NCBI RefSeq assembly: GCF_022539315.1
Contig: NC_066333.1
Span: forward strand, 14,013,501 to 14,077,500
Length of the DNA: 64,000 nucleotides
Direction of reading: 5' to 3'
Source: Serinus canaria
Taxonomy: Eukaryota; Chordata; Aves; Passeriformes; Fringillidae
The translations under genes and the position numbers were made by a program. Under the pieces are notes generated by a model that was given only the letters and a program-made list of their open reading frames with translations, had not been told where the DNA came from and did not search any database. Below are positions 10,301 to 23,470 of the stretch, piece by piece. The first letter of the stretch is position 1. Each line of letters opens with the position of its first letter.

Positions 10301-13300
10301 ATGGAGCAAGTCGTCCAGGCAGTGGAATGGTCTGTCTCTGTTATTTCGGGTTTCACATTGTCCTCTCAGATAAAAGTAAAACATGTTTTTCCCCTTGTTC
10401 TTTCCAACAGGAAAAAGACTACAAGAATGGATCTCTGTCATCTTATGCTTCTCTCTGATCTGCTTCAATTTTTACCATCTCCTCTTCTACCTGCGGCTGG
10501 AGCACACGCCCTCGGTGCTCGTTGGGATATGTAAGTAGGAGCAGTTTGCTGCCTGCTCAAGGCAAGACTCTTGTCATCTGGGATCCTTCAGGCTTGACTT
10601 GCTGTTGGAAAGGGAGAGGGACATTTGTGTGTGGGCCTCTGAAACTGAGGCCCTCTGCAAAATGTGTTACTGCTTTGTCTTTACGTTTCAGTGGCTTCTC
10701 AGTCCCTCAGAGGAGAGGTTTTGATTAGCTGAGTAAGTTTGGTGTTCTTGTGTAGTCATTGCAGGAGTGAGGACTATTGAGAAGGAGAAGAGTTGCCAAA
10801 ATGGTCAGAGTTGGGAGCAAAATACATTGCTCGACAAAAATATTCGCGAGAACTTTCCAGAAAGCAAAAGCTCAAAGGAAATGTCATAAAAGGTGCTTGA
10901 GGCATCAAACTGGCTTCGTTTCTGGGGACTGCAGACTGAACACAAGAATTTTGGAGAATTGTGCTTTCATGTTAGGATGTTTGGCCCTTATTATCCTGAA
11001 TGATGACTTTTTCCAGGAGTATAAGAAAAGTTGTTTCCACCTCTTCTGTGGAGGAGAGGAAGAACCAGTGAAGGATTCTGATAGAATGTTCAGAAAAGTT
11101 ATAGCTCTCCTCTAACCTGTGTGGGGTGTGTGTTTTAGAAGAGAATGGCACTTGTTCATCATCAGTGCTGTGCATTGCTAAGGAGTTGAAACGAAACAAA
11201 CAAACCCCACCCAAAGCACTGCACCACCTTCGAGCAGTGTACATAGCAGAAGCTCTGAATTCCTGCCGAAGCTGGGACTGGGGATTCCTGGTGTCTGTGG
11301 AGAGGTTGTTGGGGCTGGGGGGAGCAGTGTCCTCCACTGTGAGTCACAGCAGCTCTCTTGGCCTAATTCAGTCTTGCCTGCTCTCAGCTGATGAGGTGGA
11401 GGTGTTGGGAGGAATGGAGAGAACGTGGCATGGGAACTGCTCCTTAGGGCTGAGGGCAGATCCAGACGAGAGAATCAGCAATGATGGTTAACCTGTGCTG
11501 CAATCTGTTTGCAGCTGGCTTTCATCTCAAAGTTAATATTGATAAAAGCTGGCATTCTCTGATATCCTGGTTACCAGTTTAACTGATAAAGCAGCCAATT
11601 CACTGATAGTACTATTTAAGTAGTAGTGAATGATTACAGTAGCAGAATCTGGATTCTGTGTAAATAAAGTGGTGTGGAAATAATTGATAGTGTGTACAAA
11701 AATGAGCGCCATAAAATAATAAGTGCTTCAGGCTATCTTGTTTTGCTGCCTTCAATACATTATTTCTCAGGTGAAGTGTGAATGATGTCTGTAATTCACA
11801 CAGAGTATTAGGTTTTATTGCATATTGTGCAAGTCATATCCATAAAAGTCCTGACTCCTAAATACGTGAGCAGCTCCACGGGCACAGTTGGGAATCCTGA
11901 GTCACCCACAGGGTGAGGTGTGCTCCATTGACAGCTTCCCTCAGGCTTTGTTTGGAATATTGACCTTCAGCTGAAGTCATAAAACAAACATTCTGCTAAT
12001 AAAGACAGAGCTTTGGATCCAGTTCCTGCCAGGTTTTTGGCAGTCTGTTCCAGTGGGCTGGATCTGTTCTGCTGCACAGACCTGTTCACTGCACAGGGAC
12101 CCTCTGTGTGCTCTTATGTCAATACATACTTTTAGGAAATGAAGCACTTTGAACATTCTGCTTCACTCCACTGGGCTAAACCCCGTGTCTGTAATGAAAG
12201 GCCATGTCATAGCTTCTTTCTTTGTGCCTTTAGAGGCACACAGAGTTGTAACACAAGCAGTACTGTAAGTGCCTGAACCTGGAGATTCTGGGGACGGGAG
12301 AGATCTGCCCCTGCTGTGGCTGGCATCAGGCAGCCCTCCCTCCCCAGTGTCCCTCCCGAGAGCTGTGGCAGGGTGGCACACAGGTGCCCTGAGCCTGCTG
12401 AGTCCCTCAGGGCCTGCAGGGCAGCGCAGCACTGAGGGGACACCTCAGTGGCCTTGCTTCAGAGCAGCTCAGGCTGTGTCATGTCCTGCTGACTAAAGAT
12501 GAGCTTGCTGGACAGGAAGAGCCAGGGAACTCTCATGTCTTTCAGGCTGGTTTAGCAGACATGAGACAATTTCCTTCTCTCCTCACCATAAGAAAAAAAG
12601 AAAAAGAGTGGCCAGAGGATGGATTTCTGCTGTGGCTTGTGCTAACTCCAGTCATGTCCTGTTCTGGATATCCTCAGCTGCTGGGCAGCCATGGAGCTGT
12701 TCCTCTTTCTGCAAGCTGAGAGTTGTGCAGATCTGAGTTTGGTGTTTTCTTTGCTGCACACAAGCACCCAGTTAAGTCAGGCAGCCCTGGCTGGAATGGG
12801 GCTGTGAGGGAGCATGAACACCCCCGTGTTTCCCACTGCAGCAAGACAACATCCCAGCAGTGCCACAGAGCCAGAGCAGCCTCTGCCACTGTAATTGAAG
12901 GTTGGTAGTGCCAGGGACAATCCCTGGCAAGGGGATTATTGTGTGGTAAGCAGAAAAGCCTCACCAAGACATGTCATATCAGGCTTGAAAGCCCTCACCT
13001 GGTGAGCTTGTGGTTTCCAGCATATTCAATATACATGAGCTTATTGTTCACATATTAAGAACATCTAGATAAAAAGTTTGACAAGTTACAGCATGAATCT
13101 TTGTTTTCATTTTCCTCTCCTTCCTTCTATTTTTGTATAGGGTTTTAAACCCCTTTTTTCCAAGTTGGTTTACTTGTTTCAGGCACGTGCCTGTTATCTG
13201 CAGCCACATTTGTTCATGACAGGGACTGCTCATTGCAGTCTTAAAAAAAAGAAGAGTTCACTTTGTGTTGTAACCTGTTTATATTCCTAGGAACTGCCCC

Positions 13301-16300
13301 ACATAGAGCAGATATCTTTAGGAACATCTTGTGACATGATACAAGTTACAATTAATTACTGCTCTCTTGAAAGATGGGCAGCTGATTTTTTTAACCCATT
13401 TGAGATACATATTTCAGTATTGCAGAAATTGTGGGTTAGCCAGAGACAGCACACAGGAGGAAATCACTTAGTGCAGTTTCAAAATAGAAACTGGATCTCA
13501 TCAAGGCCCAGAACCTCTTTGAAGCTCCAGCAGCTCTGCAGGGCTGCCCTTGGCCAGCTGCATTGCAGAGCCAGATATGAGCATGTAACACACGAAAGCT
13601 GTGGCACAGCTTGGAGAAAAAACACTCCAGAGACATCAGTGCTGGCTGAAGTGAGTGTCCACATCCTGCTGCCTCACAGCTCCAAGGATGCCACTTCATC
13701 TTGGATTTATTATGTGCATTAAAATGAGTTTCCACATGAAATTTTGTTTTAAAAGGTTCTTGAAATTACACCAGAAATCTCAGCTAGCAAAGGAAAATTA
13801 TATTTTACTTCAATGCTGGTCTAAGCAAGTTGGTTCTTTGTCACCTGCTGTCTCACCCACCTGAAGTAACCCTTGGGTACTTGGTAGCTGTGGGTAACTT
13901 TGTCCATTCTCAGCTGCATCTTCTCTTAAAGAGGGAAACTCCACAAGCTGTGATTGAAGAGACAGGGCTTTGGTTCTGTTCCCCTCTGCAGAGACACCTT
14001 TGTGTTGCAGCAGCAGGGTTTGTGGGGTGTCTGCTGAGGATCCTTGGGCAGAACTGGGGTGGTTCAGCTGGTGGGGCACCAGGAGGAGGAAGAGGAGGGT
14101 GCTGCTCTTGGAAGCAAAGTGACCTGGTACAGTTATTGCTGGTTTGGCCTCAGCAGGTGATGCTGGCACCATTATCTGTTCTTTGTGTCACTGGGACTGG
14201 GGAGGGGCTCCTCGGCTGCTGCAGCTGTGCTGGGGCAGGGTCTGCCAGCTCCTGCCCTGGCACTGCTGGGGGCAAGGCCCCGTCTGTGTCCCCAGGGCCA
14301 TGCCAGGGGACAAAGGCATCTCTGTCTGCCTGCCCAGTTGTCAGGGGCTCCTTAAAGTTGCAGCAGAGTTTGGCTGGAGGATTAAGTTTCTCAGGAGGTG
14401 ATTGTGAGCCGAGCTGTGCTCTTGTAGACGAGTGTTTGCTTTAAGATCCTGGAGGAGACAGGACCCCGGTTCCTTGGGGGCCTCCTTTCACTGCAGTGCC
14501 TGGTGGGGGTGTGCCATGCTCCAGAGGCATTGCTGGAGGCAGGGCATTGGTCCCAAGGCATTCCCAGAGCAGGGAGTAGCCCCAAGGAGAGGTGTCTGCC
14601 AGGGGAGCACTGCTGTGACGAGCCCTTGCTGTTGGTGTCCCCAGAGTGCAGGGACAGGGAGTTGTTGGCAGCCCTGGTTGCAGTGTGATAACTGCTATAG
14701 TGATGCATTTGCTGTCCCAGCTTGTGGGCACTCCAGGTCCAGTTCTGACTGAAAGTTCCTCAGCGTTATTAGCCAAATTTATGAACTCTTCTTTTTTCTC
14801 TTTCAAGCTGCTGCAGTTTATACTTATTAAAATGTCCAGGGATTATAATCTTAGCCTTGTAATTTGCCATAATATCAAACCCCTGCATTCTCTGTACTGA
14901 AAGTCACTAAATGGGGACTCCAGGTGACTAAGCCATTTTATTTTCATAAGCATATAAGTGACAAACAACTGGTACTTTGGCATATTGATATGTAGACAAC
15001 AAGATTTTTTTCTGTGTGAAGTTAGCCGTGCAGACCATTTAATGCTGTTCAACCAGTTCATACAGCCACCGATTAAACACGGCTGCACTTCTCAGTGATG
15101 GTGCACAATAGCATCAAGTTATTAAATAACATCGTATCCTGCTTTCTTCCTCTCCAGAGACTCTAACTGAATTTTTACAGGGAATATGAAACTTTGTATA
15201 CTTTGATGTAAGACTTCCAGGTTACAATCTGATCACTCTATCTGTGCAAAGCCAAGCTTACTCGACTCACACAATTTTGGTGAAGTACAGCTTTTAATGG
15301 TAAATCAGCACAGTAGGTTTGTATCTGGAAGCTCTTGTGGGGCCTCCTCCTTCTGCAGGCCCCAGGAGCAGCCTGGCCACGGGAAGTGGTTTGGGAGTCA
15401 CCCACAAGAGCAGAGCTTGCAGCTTGTCTCTCAGTTTGACTGAAGCAGTGAAGAGGTGGAGAGGGGCCTTTCCTGGGTCACAAACCCTGCACGTTTCCTG
15501 GTTTCTGAGCAGGACACAAGCAGGACAGAGCTGCCCTGTCCGTGTGTGTTTGGGGCAGTGGCTTGTCCAGCTCCATGTCCTGCTCTGGAGAGGCACCTGG
15601 TGTTGTGCCTGGGAGATGCCCACACAGAGGATCACAAGCATGGGGAAATGGGACAGAGCAGCATTTCCAGCAAATGTGTGTGGCAGCTGAGTGTTTGCTT
15701 GGATACTGCTTGGAGTCCATTTGTGCACTCTTGGGTTCCCTGTGTGCTGGGCTGCCTTCCTTCCTCCTTATTCTGCAGTCTGCTTGCAAACCAGAAAATC
15801 CCAGTGTTCTGAGCAAGTCCTGCAGCTCAGTCCTTCTGCCCTCCTTCTGTGTGCTCTGAGCATCGCCTCCTCCTTGGGGATAAGCCCTAGGTGGGCTGAT
15901 CCTCGCCCCTCCCTCAGTGAGCTGGAGGACAGCTCAGGTGTGTGGGTCAAGACTTCCCTAATGCTGCCCTGAGCTGCCTTCTGGGGAGTGCTGAATCCAC
16001 CGTTTGCAGTTCTACACCTGAGCTGGGCTTATCCTGCCTTTTCTGGCTGCGTGGTTAACATTTCACCCATGCTCAGGCTGTCAGTCTCCTCTCGCCCTCC
16101 CAGCCTCGATGACAGAGCATCGAGCTCTTCTGCCACCCCTGAGCAGCAGCGGAGCTCCTGTGCCGTGGCCTTGCCGTGCTCAGGGAAGGCAGTGCTGGCC
16201 GTGTGAGGGTGCTGAGCCCAGTTCCTCAGTGGGGTGTGCCCTCTGAGCCCGGGGGCAGGACACACACCAAGCGTCACCACGCTGGTTCTGTGGAAGCTCA

Positions 16301-19300
16301 GCACAGCTCTTGCTCTTTTATTGTGACTCACCCTCCGCAAGGAGCGCGGAGGAGAGAGCACACCCTGCTGCAGTACAGCCGGAACAGGAGGGCTGGTAGT
16401 TAGGTTTTTTCCCAATTGCTTTAGTATAATGCACTGCTCCAGGCACCCTCCATTCTTCCCTTTACCAGCTGACATCAAAGCCACACGAGGAGCATCAATT
16501 GATCTCAGTATTTTGCCTCAATTTGTGTTGCTGTTCCTGCAGTTATTTCACTCGGATGATGCAGCAGCTGGAGGCGAGGCAGGCTAATGGGGGCATTACC
16601 TCAGCGAGAATGGCATTTGAGTCTTGCAAAGAGAAGTGTTGTTTGGATATCTTCCCCTGAAGCCGGCTGCTTGCCCTTTCAGCTGCTGGGAGCAGATCTA
16701 AACGCTATTGTGTCCCACCCGCCCTTGCTGTAGCCTGCGTGTGTGGTCTGAAACAAGAACAAATGCACAGAATCTACTGCCTAGAAAATAAGCTGTCTTC
16801 ATGTAATAAGGGGTAGATAAAAATGACGTGTCTCCTGCTGCATTTAAGAGCTTGGGCCAACTGGATAATGGATTCAACAGCAGGGGCTGATTTATAATAG
16901 AAGAGGTTTTTTATTTCTTCTCCCTTTCTTAAAATGAAAGGTGAGGGGAAGGACTGCAGAGGTGAGGGGTCAGCCAAGCAAAAGGTACCCACTAGGGCAG
17001 GTATTTCTGTTCTGTAGGAGATGGGCTAAACAAAAATACAGATTTAATGAAGATTGCTGCTCCCCTAGTGGTGTCTTGCTAACCTCTTTTTCCTAAATGC
17101 CTGACAGTATGTTTATTCAGACTGGGTAGATCTCACGTGGTTGTAAAAGTCTAAGTTGGAGGCAGATAAGCAAGTAAACTTCTGAAATAAGAATTAGATG
17201 TGAGTGAGTCAGTAAAACTGCTGTGTTTGTCTGACTCTCCCTCTCTCACTCAAGTTGCAGGAGTTATTACGGCCGACTTCCTCTCAGGACTGTTCCACTG
17301 GGGAGCAGATACCTGGGGATCTGTGGAGCTACCCATCGTTGGAAAGGTTTGTGATTGATTCCTAAGCTCGAGGAAGCTCTGAAGGGCCTTTCTGCAGCCC
17401 TGCCAGTGCTCCCAGCTGAGCTGGGCTCGGTGCCACACCAGCCCAGGGAGCAGCCTGGGCTCTGCTGGGCAGGGCCGTGTTGTCCCTGGCCTGGGGGACG
17501 CGTGCGAGGTGGCACTGCTCCGTTTTGTCACCTGCCTCGAGGCTGGCAGTGTTGCAATCCCAGTGTTTGCAGACCCTGCAGGCTCTGTGGGAACAGCCTG
17601 TGGCAGCACAAGTGTTGGACCCTGGCTGGGCACTGTGCATGTTCAGGAGGTCAGGAACACAGATTTGGAGAGTTGTCCCTGCAGCTGAACTCCTAAAAAT
17701 TTGTGAAACATGAGGCTGCTCCAGGAAGAATCTTCCCAGTTCCCTCTTCTATGGGCCCCTGTTGTAACACAGTAATATGAGAATTGTGGTGACTGAAGAT
17801 TTAATTTGATCTGTATTATACACCTGCAGCTACAAATGCCAGTTGCTTACTGGAAGGTGCACTGGCTTCTGTAGTAGGCAACAATGTTTTTTTAATTAAA
17901 TTTCTTAATAGCTACCATTAATTACTCCTCACAGTGCAATATTAGAAGGATCATTATTTATATAAAAAAGTGGGCTATTCCTTGTTATTCTCCAGAGTTA
18001 CATGAACTACAACAGCAAAATTAAAACTCTTGAGTTTGGCTTTTTTGTTCACCTTCAACAGACTTAGTAGTCTTGAACCCCTGTATCTCTGGACCACAGT
18101 TTAAATAACTTTTAAAAACCCTACTGCTGGAGACTAAATAACCATGAGCTGAGACAGCTCAGGACAACCTTTGCACAGGCTGAACATGCTGGAAGTGTTA
18201 AAGGCAAATCAGTAACTGTGCCCCACACAGTAAAACAATTGCTCTGTGTGTTCAGATGTGATTTCTGATCCTAGAGGTGACTTCTGTGTAGTCTGTTTGT
18301 CTTCCACTGCTTTGTCCAGTCACTTAATTTGCATTTAGTCTGTTAGTGCTGGCATCTGTAGCTCATAAATATGGTAGGCTGAATCCTAATTTTTTAGTGG
18401 TTTTTATTCCCTTGGTTGCTTCTGTATAGCAAGTGAATTTCACAGGCTTTTTTGCCTGTGAAATTACAGTGCTGATGCTTTGTTTTTAAGACTACATACT
18501 AAAGGTCCTAAGTAAAAATTAAGAAGAAAACTGAAAAACAAAGAAAACCTGGATTTGTGTGGGGGAACTGAATTGTTGAGCAAATGTAAATTAAATTATC
18601 TGAAGTGTCATTATGACAAAAGTTTGAATCCTGTTTACATGCTTTGTATTATGGAATTCTCTTCAACTCAATCATCAGATTGAGTGTATGAGAGAGTTTG
18701 TTTGGGTTATTTTTTTGTAATATTTTTCTTTTCCAAGACCATTATTGAGTGTGGTGTTGTGTTTATCCAATTGTTTCCCCAGGCTTTCATCAGACCCTTT
18801 AGGGAACACCATATTGACCCCACAGCAATCACCAGACATGATTTCATAGAGACCAATGGAGACAACTGCTTCATGACACTGGTCCCCTTGGCAAACATGG
18901 CATACAAATTTGTGTCTTTTTCCCCAGGTAAGCTGCCACTTCTGACTGCTGTGGATTTAGTGTTCTTGTTGCTATTGAATGAACATTTGTCCATGTGAAA
19001 TTTGGAGGAGTCCATGGATGTGGTATGACAAGAAATAGCTGCTGGAAGCATGGTGCTCCTGGCAGGAGGGAGGGAAACTTTCTTTTGAGGTGTGGTGGCA
19101 GAAGGTGGCACACTGAGGTTCTCTAGCTCAGCAGAGAATCTCTCTGGGGCTGGAGAGTTGAGCAAGGAAGATTAGAAGTTATGCTAAATGCTTTTTTTAT
19201 AAGAGGGACCAAGCTGTGAACATCTGTGGAAACTCATTGTTCCAAAGCATGTAACACAAAACAATGCTTCATCTCTGTGCACAAGTGCTTTATGTGCAAA

Positions 19301-20689
19301 CCAGAAGTCAAGAACTAAAGGATCAAATTAATTTTATAGATGGTAAACTCAGTTTGACTTCCTGTTTATGGTGTGTTGACAGATTCTGGCACTTCCCAGC
19401 CTGTCTTGTGACATTTGGGAATTGCTCATGGCTCACTGGCTCTTGTGACACTTGTGCCAAAGCAGCTTTGGTGAGGCCTCTGTCAGCTCCTGCAGCAGCA
19501 GGCAGCCCTGGCCGGGCAGGGGGCTGTCCTGGCAGAGTGTGCCTTGCCTTAGCTGCTGCTGGTGTTTTGCAGAGGCCCTGTGTGAGACCTGTCCCTGGGA
19601 GTGCTACGTGTTTGCCCTCATCATCTTCATAACCATGACCAACCAGATCCACAAGTGGTCCCACACGTACTTTGGCCTTCCCCGCTGGGTCGTGTTCCTG
19701 CAGGACTGGCACATCATCCTGCCCCGCAAGCACCACAGGATCCACCACGTGTCCCCCCACGAGACCTACTTCTGCATCACCACAGGTACTGCCCCCCTGC
19801 AGGGCCCCTGCCCAGCACAGACACCTGCAGGGTGTGCAGTTCGTGTGCTCTCACGAGCTCCTGGGAGAGCTGCACTTGGGCTTCTGCAGAAGGAGTGTGG
19901 GGGAAGGTTTGAGATCAGCTGCAGGAGCTCGGGGCCTGGGGGAGCAGTCAGTGGTGCTGAGATCTGATTGATTGCCTGGGGTCTTGGTGAGCTCAGGCCC
20001 CTAATGGGGTTTGTTCACTAAAGCTGCTGTTCCCTCTAAACAGCAGAATGTCTGCAGCTGGTCTGGAATGCTCATTTCTAAAAGCCAGGCTTCTGGATTT
20101 TCAGCATCCACTCATTCAGACTCAGAGGAGTGGACAGGTTTGCAGAAAGCTTTAGCTTCCTTTTATATCTGTACAGGTGGGAATGCTCAGTCACCAGTGT
20201 TGCACAGTCCTAAATAAGTTATCAAGTTAATCAGACAGCTGGAAATTAACCACTCTGGTTCTTCATTCTGTCACTGGCATCGACAAATGGTTCACGTGGG
20301 TTTTGAAACCTCTGCCAAGAAAAAAATCTAATTCTCATTAGCAGAATGTCATGTAGAAACACGGTACAATTAAGAAGCCTGACTTGACAGATGGTAGCAA
20401 AAATCTTGCCACCCAAAGAGCTATTTTTAAGTCCTACTATGTCCTGAGAGTTTAAGCCTGACCATTATTAGCAGTATTGGGCTGGTTGTTTTTTTTCCTC
20501 AGTAAAGAAACGCTGAACTTTGGATGCTATGACAAACTAATCCTCTTTTTCCTTTGCAATCCCTTAGGTTGGCTGAATTATCCATTAGAGAAGATAAGAT
20601 TTTGGAGATGTTTGGAGAACATCATCCAAGGACTTACTGGGGAGAAGCCAAGAGCAGATGATATGAAATGGGCTCAGAAAATCAAGTAA
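7229..20689 (+). CDS. PEDS1: Plasmanylethanolamine desaturase 1 (TMEM189, Kua); six coding exons
   Basis: Join 7229-7355, 10411-10530, 17255-17346, 18783-18927, 19573-19785 and 20568-20689. This gives 819 bases and 272 residues, and all introns are GT-AG. The enzyme introduces the vinyl-ether double bond of plasmalogens in the ER membrane. A hydrophobic segment at about 50-70 and another at 77-96 are followed by histidine-rich boxes: HWGAD (97), REHH (120-123) with RHD (131-133), HKWSH (188-192), and HHRIHH (215-220) with H224. A further hydrophobic stretch lies at 172-184. The C-terminus ends in KIK. Human TMEM189 has 270 residues. The start was chosen by the match of [13 protein letters not shown] at 25-37, because the frame is open further upstream. 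The gene is in tandem with UBE2V1. Confidence 0.96.
7356..10410 (+). other. PEDS1 intron 1
   Basis: The first 300 bases remain in the CpG island and then the composition falls to average. I see no exon, RNA gene or identifiable transposon. Confidence 0.7.
10411..10530 (+). CDS. PEDS1: PEDS1 coding exon 2 (residues 43-82)
   Basis: The exon follows TTTCCAACAG and is followed by GTAAGT. It encodes GKRLQEW and the first membrane segment, then [11 protein letters not shown]. Confidence 0.93.
10531..17254 (+). other. PEDS1 intron 2
   Basis: At 6.7 kb this is the largest PEDS1 intron. It holds scattered AT-rich patches (11500-11900, 13020-13340, 14760-15260) and no recognised gene or repeat family. 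Open frames here, including one of 112 codons at 10777-11115, do not match any family I know. Confidence 0.6.
17255..17346 (+). CDS. PEDS1: PEDS1 coding exon 3 (residues 83-113)
   Basis: The acceptor is CTCTCACTCAAG. A second AG six bases inside the exon would give a stop codon, so the upstream one is used. It encodes [18 protein letters not shown] and ends in phase 0 before GTTTGT. Confidence 0.93.
17347..18782 (+). other. PEDS1 intron 3
   Basis: AT-rich intron with no gene seen. Confidence 0.7.
18783..18927 (+). CDS. PEDS1: PEDS1 coding exon 4 (residues 114-161)
   Basis: It encodes [20 protein letters not shown] and onward, the most conserved catalytic region, between CCCCAG and GTAAGC. 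Confidence 0.95.
18928..19572 (+). other. PEDS1 intron 4
   Basis: Short intron with no gene seen. It ends in TTTTGCAG. Confidence 0.7.
19573..19785 (+). CDS. PEDS1: PEDS1 coding exon 5 (residues 162-232)
   Basis: It encodes the [11 protein letters not shown] and [14 protein letters not shown] boxes and ends in phase 1 before GTACTG. This is the exon joined to UBE2V1 exon 2 in the mammalian read-through transcript. Confidence 0.95.
19786..20567 (+). other. PEDS1 intron 5
   Basis: Short intron with no gene seen. It ends in CAATCCCTTAG. Confidence 0.7.
20568..20689 (+). CDS. PEDS1: PEDS1 coding exon 6 (residues 233-272) and stop
   Basis: It encodes WLNYPLEKI through the conserved [16 protein letters not shown] end and stops at TAA 20687-20689. 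Confidence 0.95.
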
Positions 20690-21480
20690 CTTCTGCCAGC
20701 CTTCCGCAATCCTTAACTTGTTGCCAATGTTGTTTTTAAAAGAAAAAAGAAAATAAAGCCATCAGCCAAATTCAAGACCTGCAAAGAAATAACAGACTCT
20801 AAAGCACAAACTAAAAAGTGCTAACACAGACTGCAATGAAAAGAACTAATTCTTAAAACAATACTTGAAATGAAGATGATTACTCTCACTGAGCACCTTT
20901 TTGTGTAGCCATGTCTGCTTACACCTTAGAACTTGCTTGTCGCTGTATCCGTGAGGGGCACGCCACAGGCACTGCAGGGGGACTGGGGGCGGAGGAACCC
21001 TGTGTTGTATCAACATTTCTGAACACTTCCCAAGCTGCTCCTTGCCTAAGGCCTGCAGGGAGAGGTGACAGCTTTGTCCCTCGGTGTTGGAGTGCGAGGG
21101 CGCTGCGTGGAGCAGCGGGGGGAGCAGTGGAAGCCTATAAAATCATGACTGCTCAATGCACTCGCTGGTGGATCGACGTTCAGCTCTGTCTTTGCTATCA
21201 TGTTCAGCCTGATTGATGTCACGTGCAACAGACCAGAGAATCCCGCTCCTCCAGGGGCCACCAATCCTCAAGTGTCTTCAGTTTCCCTTAAAACAAAATT
21301 GTTCTACTCTCCACATGGAATTGAGCAGTTTCTGCATAAGCCTTCAACTTCAGGAGCCTCTGAGGAGAGGGAGGGCACCCTACAACACGTGTGTCTGTTC
21401 GTGTGGAGTGCTCACTGCTGAGTCTTCTATTAAGTGTTTCCTACCCTGACAATAAATGTTTGAAATAGTCTAGCATTGGG
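20690..21480 (+). other. PEDS1 3' untranslated region with two poly(A) signals
   Basis: AATAAA occurs at 20752-20757, 63 bases after the stop, and at 21451-21456. Use of the second would give a 3' UTR of about 780 bases. AT-rich DNA to about 21700 could extend it further. Confidence 0.65.
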
Positions 21481-21719
21481 CACACTGCAAATAGCTGTAT
21501 TCAAGAGCTCAAGGTATCAAACTCGTAATGTTAGAAGGGAAATGTCAATGACTGGTGTTTTGTTCTTTTTATTTTTTTTAAGGTGCTTGCTTGTTTCTGT
21601 AAATAATATAAAGCCTTAATCTCTTCTGGTGTAATGGAATAATATTTTAATGTGCTGTTTGAATGTATATAATATATTTATAACAAAGCAGTTGGATAAT
21701 ACTAATCACGTTCAAGTCT

Positions 21720-23235
21720 TGTTGCTGTTTTTCATTGCTGCACTGGCAGCACTTAGTGCAAGAGCTGGATCAGTGGTTGCACACCACCTCGTGCAGTCCC
21801 ACACCTGAGACACCTGGCAGCCTGTCACAGCTTCTTTGGGTTGGAGTGATCATCTGCCAGCATTTTAGGAGCCTGGCACTGTGTTAGACCAGACTTCTAC
21901 ACCTTTCAAGAAGTGTAAGTAATTAATTCTGCTCTGGATGCAAAGGAGTAATCCCAACTGAATTGATGTGAAGAAGTTTCTCTAAAAACGTCTAACAGGC
22001 ACTTTATCAACTTGATGTGATTTGGATCTTGTTCAGTTCTTGCCTGACTGAAAGCTTAGTGATGATCAAGGTATATTCCCTCCTCTAGCTGTAAATTGTG
22101 CTGAATTCCAGCTGCCTCTTCCTGAAGGGCAGGGTAAGATGGATTTGAGTCATAGGTTTAGACTGACCCCGATCTCCACTCCTTCAGATATGGTGGATGA
22201 ATTCTGAATGAGTTGGCACCTGGCAACTGTCCTTCAGTGGCAGTGCTGAACACAGGAGCTTCTGAGCTGGGTTCTGCAGATTAAAATCACAGTTGGTACC
22301 TTGGTCACAAAATATTTCATCTAAGTGTTCAGACCCTTGGAGAACTTAATGCCATTACATGGAACTCTTTCTGTTCCCATTGCCACAGTCACCACCAGGT
22401 CTCCGTGCAGCTTTGACATTAAAGAATTCTTCCACTTCAGCAGGAGTCCCAAACTGCCTTCATTTGATTCTGGAGAGCTCTGGACAGAACTGGGTGGATG
22501 TTCAGGGCTCAGCCTGAAGCACTGGGTCCTCTGAGAGCTCTTTTCACCTCAGGTTTAAATGCCAAGTGAGCAGCAATGGTGCAGTGGATGGAACAAATGG
22601 ATTTGGGACACAGAAATCACAGAATTTGTACTTCCAAAGTGCTGTTTAAGGCATTGCTGCTGCCTTACTGGAAACAAATCTGAGCTACTCACACTGGTGG
22701 CTGCTGGGACTATTTATCTGTTAATCTTACTTAATTATGAGAAACTGGGACAGAATTAATCTCCAGCTGCATTTTCCACGTGGATGCTGTGCTGGGCTCC
22801 TGGGGCAGCCCTGGCTCTGTGACCCCACACCCGACGTGGCTGTGGCTCCCGAGGTCCCTGTTCCACCCCTTCAGAGACGTGGATGCTCCCACAAAATCAG
22901 TATGGCAGTTCTGGAGCAAAAGGCTGCGTGGATCCTTCTTAACAGCTGTAAATCTGGCTTAAGAAAATTTGTCTTAAGTTGATTAGGAACAGATTAGAGC
23001 TGAAGCAGAATAAGGCACTCCTGTTAAACTCCTCAGGGATGGCTGGCCTGCATTTCAGTTCAATGCTTTTAAATGCTTTTAAAAGCTCTGATTTCAGTCT
23101 CACCTCCACTGAGAGCTCTGGTCAGGCTCCTGCTCTCTGGACCCTCAGAAGGACTCTCAGGCCTCCAGCTTTTGCCAGGGCTGCAGATGCCCTCCATGAG
23201 TGGATCTTGTGGTTAGGAGGGCCTTGGAGGAGCAG
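21720..23235. other. Intergenic DNA between PEDS1 and UBE2V1
   Basis: No gene or recognisable mobile element is seen. Confidence 0.6.
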
Positions 23236-23237
23236 CT

Positions 23238-23470
23238 GTGATCCCTCACATGCACCCCAGGAGCAGGGGTGATTCCCTCTGTACCTGCCAGGAGCAGGAC
23301 AGATTCCCTCTGTACGTGCCAGGAGCAGAGGTGATCCCTACCCACATCCCAGGAGCAGGACAGATTCCCTCTGTACGTGCCAGGAGCAGGGGTGATCCCT
23401 ACGCACATCCCAGGAGCAGGACAGATTCCCTCTGTACGTGCCAGGAGCAGGGGTGATCCCTTAGGTGCAG
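23238..23470. repeat. Composite minisatellite, 61-bp period
   Basis: Two related half-units of 30 and 31 bases, both starting CCAGGAGCAGG, alternate to give a 61-base period. GGAGCAGGAC recurs at 23291, 23352 and 23413, giving about 3.5 copies. Open frames across it are repeat artefacts. Confidence 0.9.

Noticed and set aside
10777..11115. 112-codon open frame in PEDS1 intron 2, basic N-terminus and a hydrophobic patch
   Set aside because: No family recognised, no splice signals or promoter around it, and length is within chance for intronic DNA. A translated search against bird proteomes would settle it.
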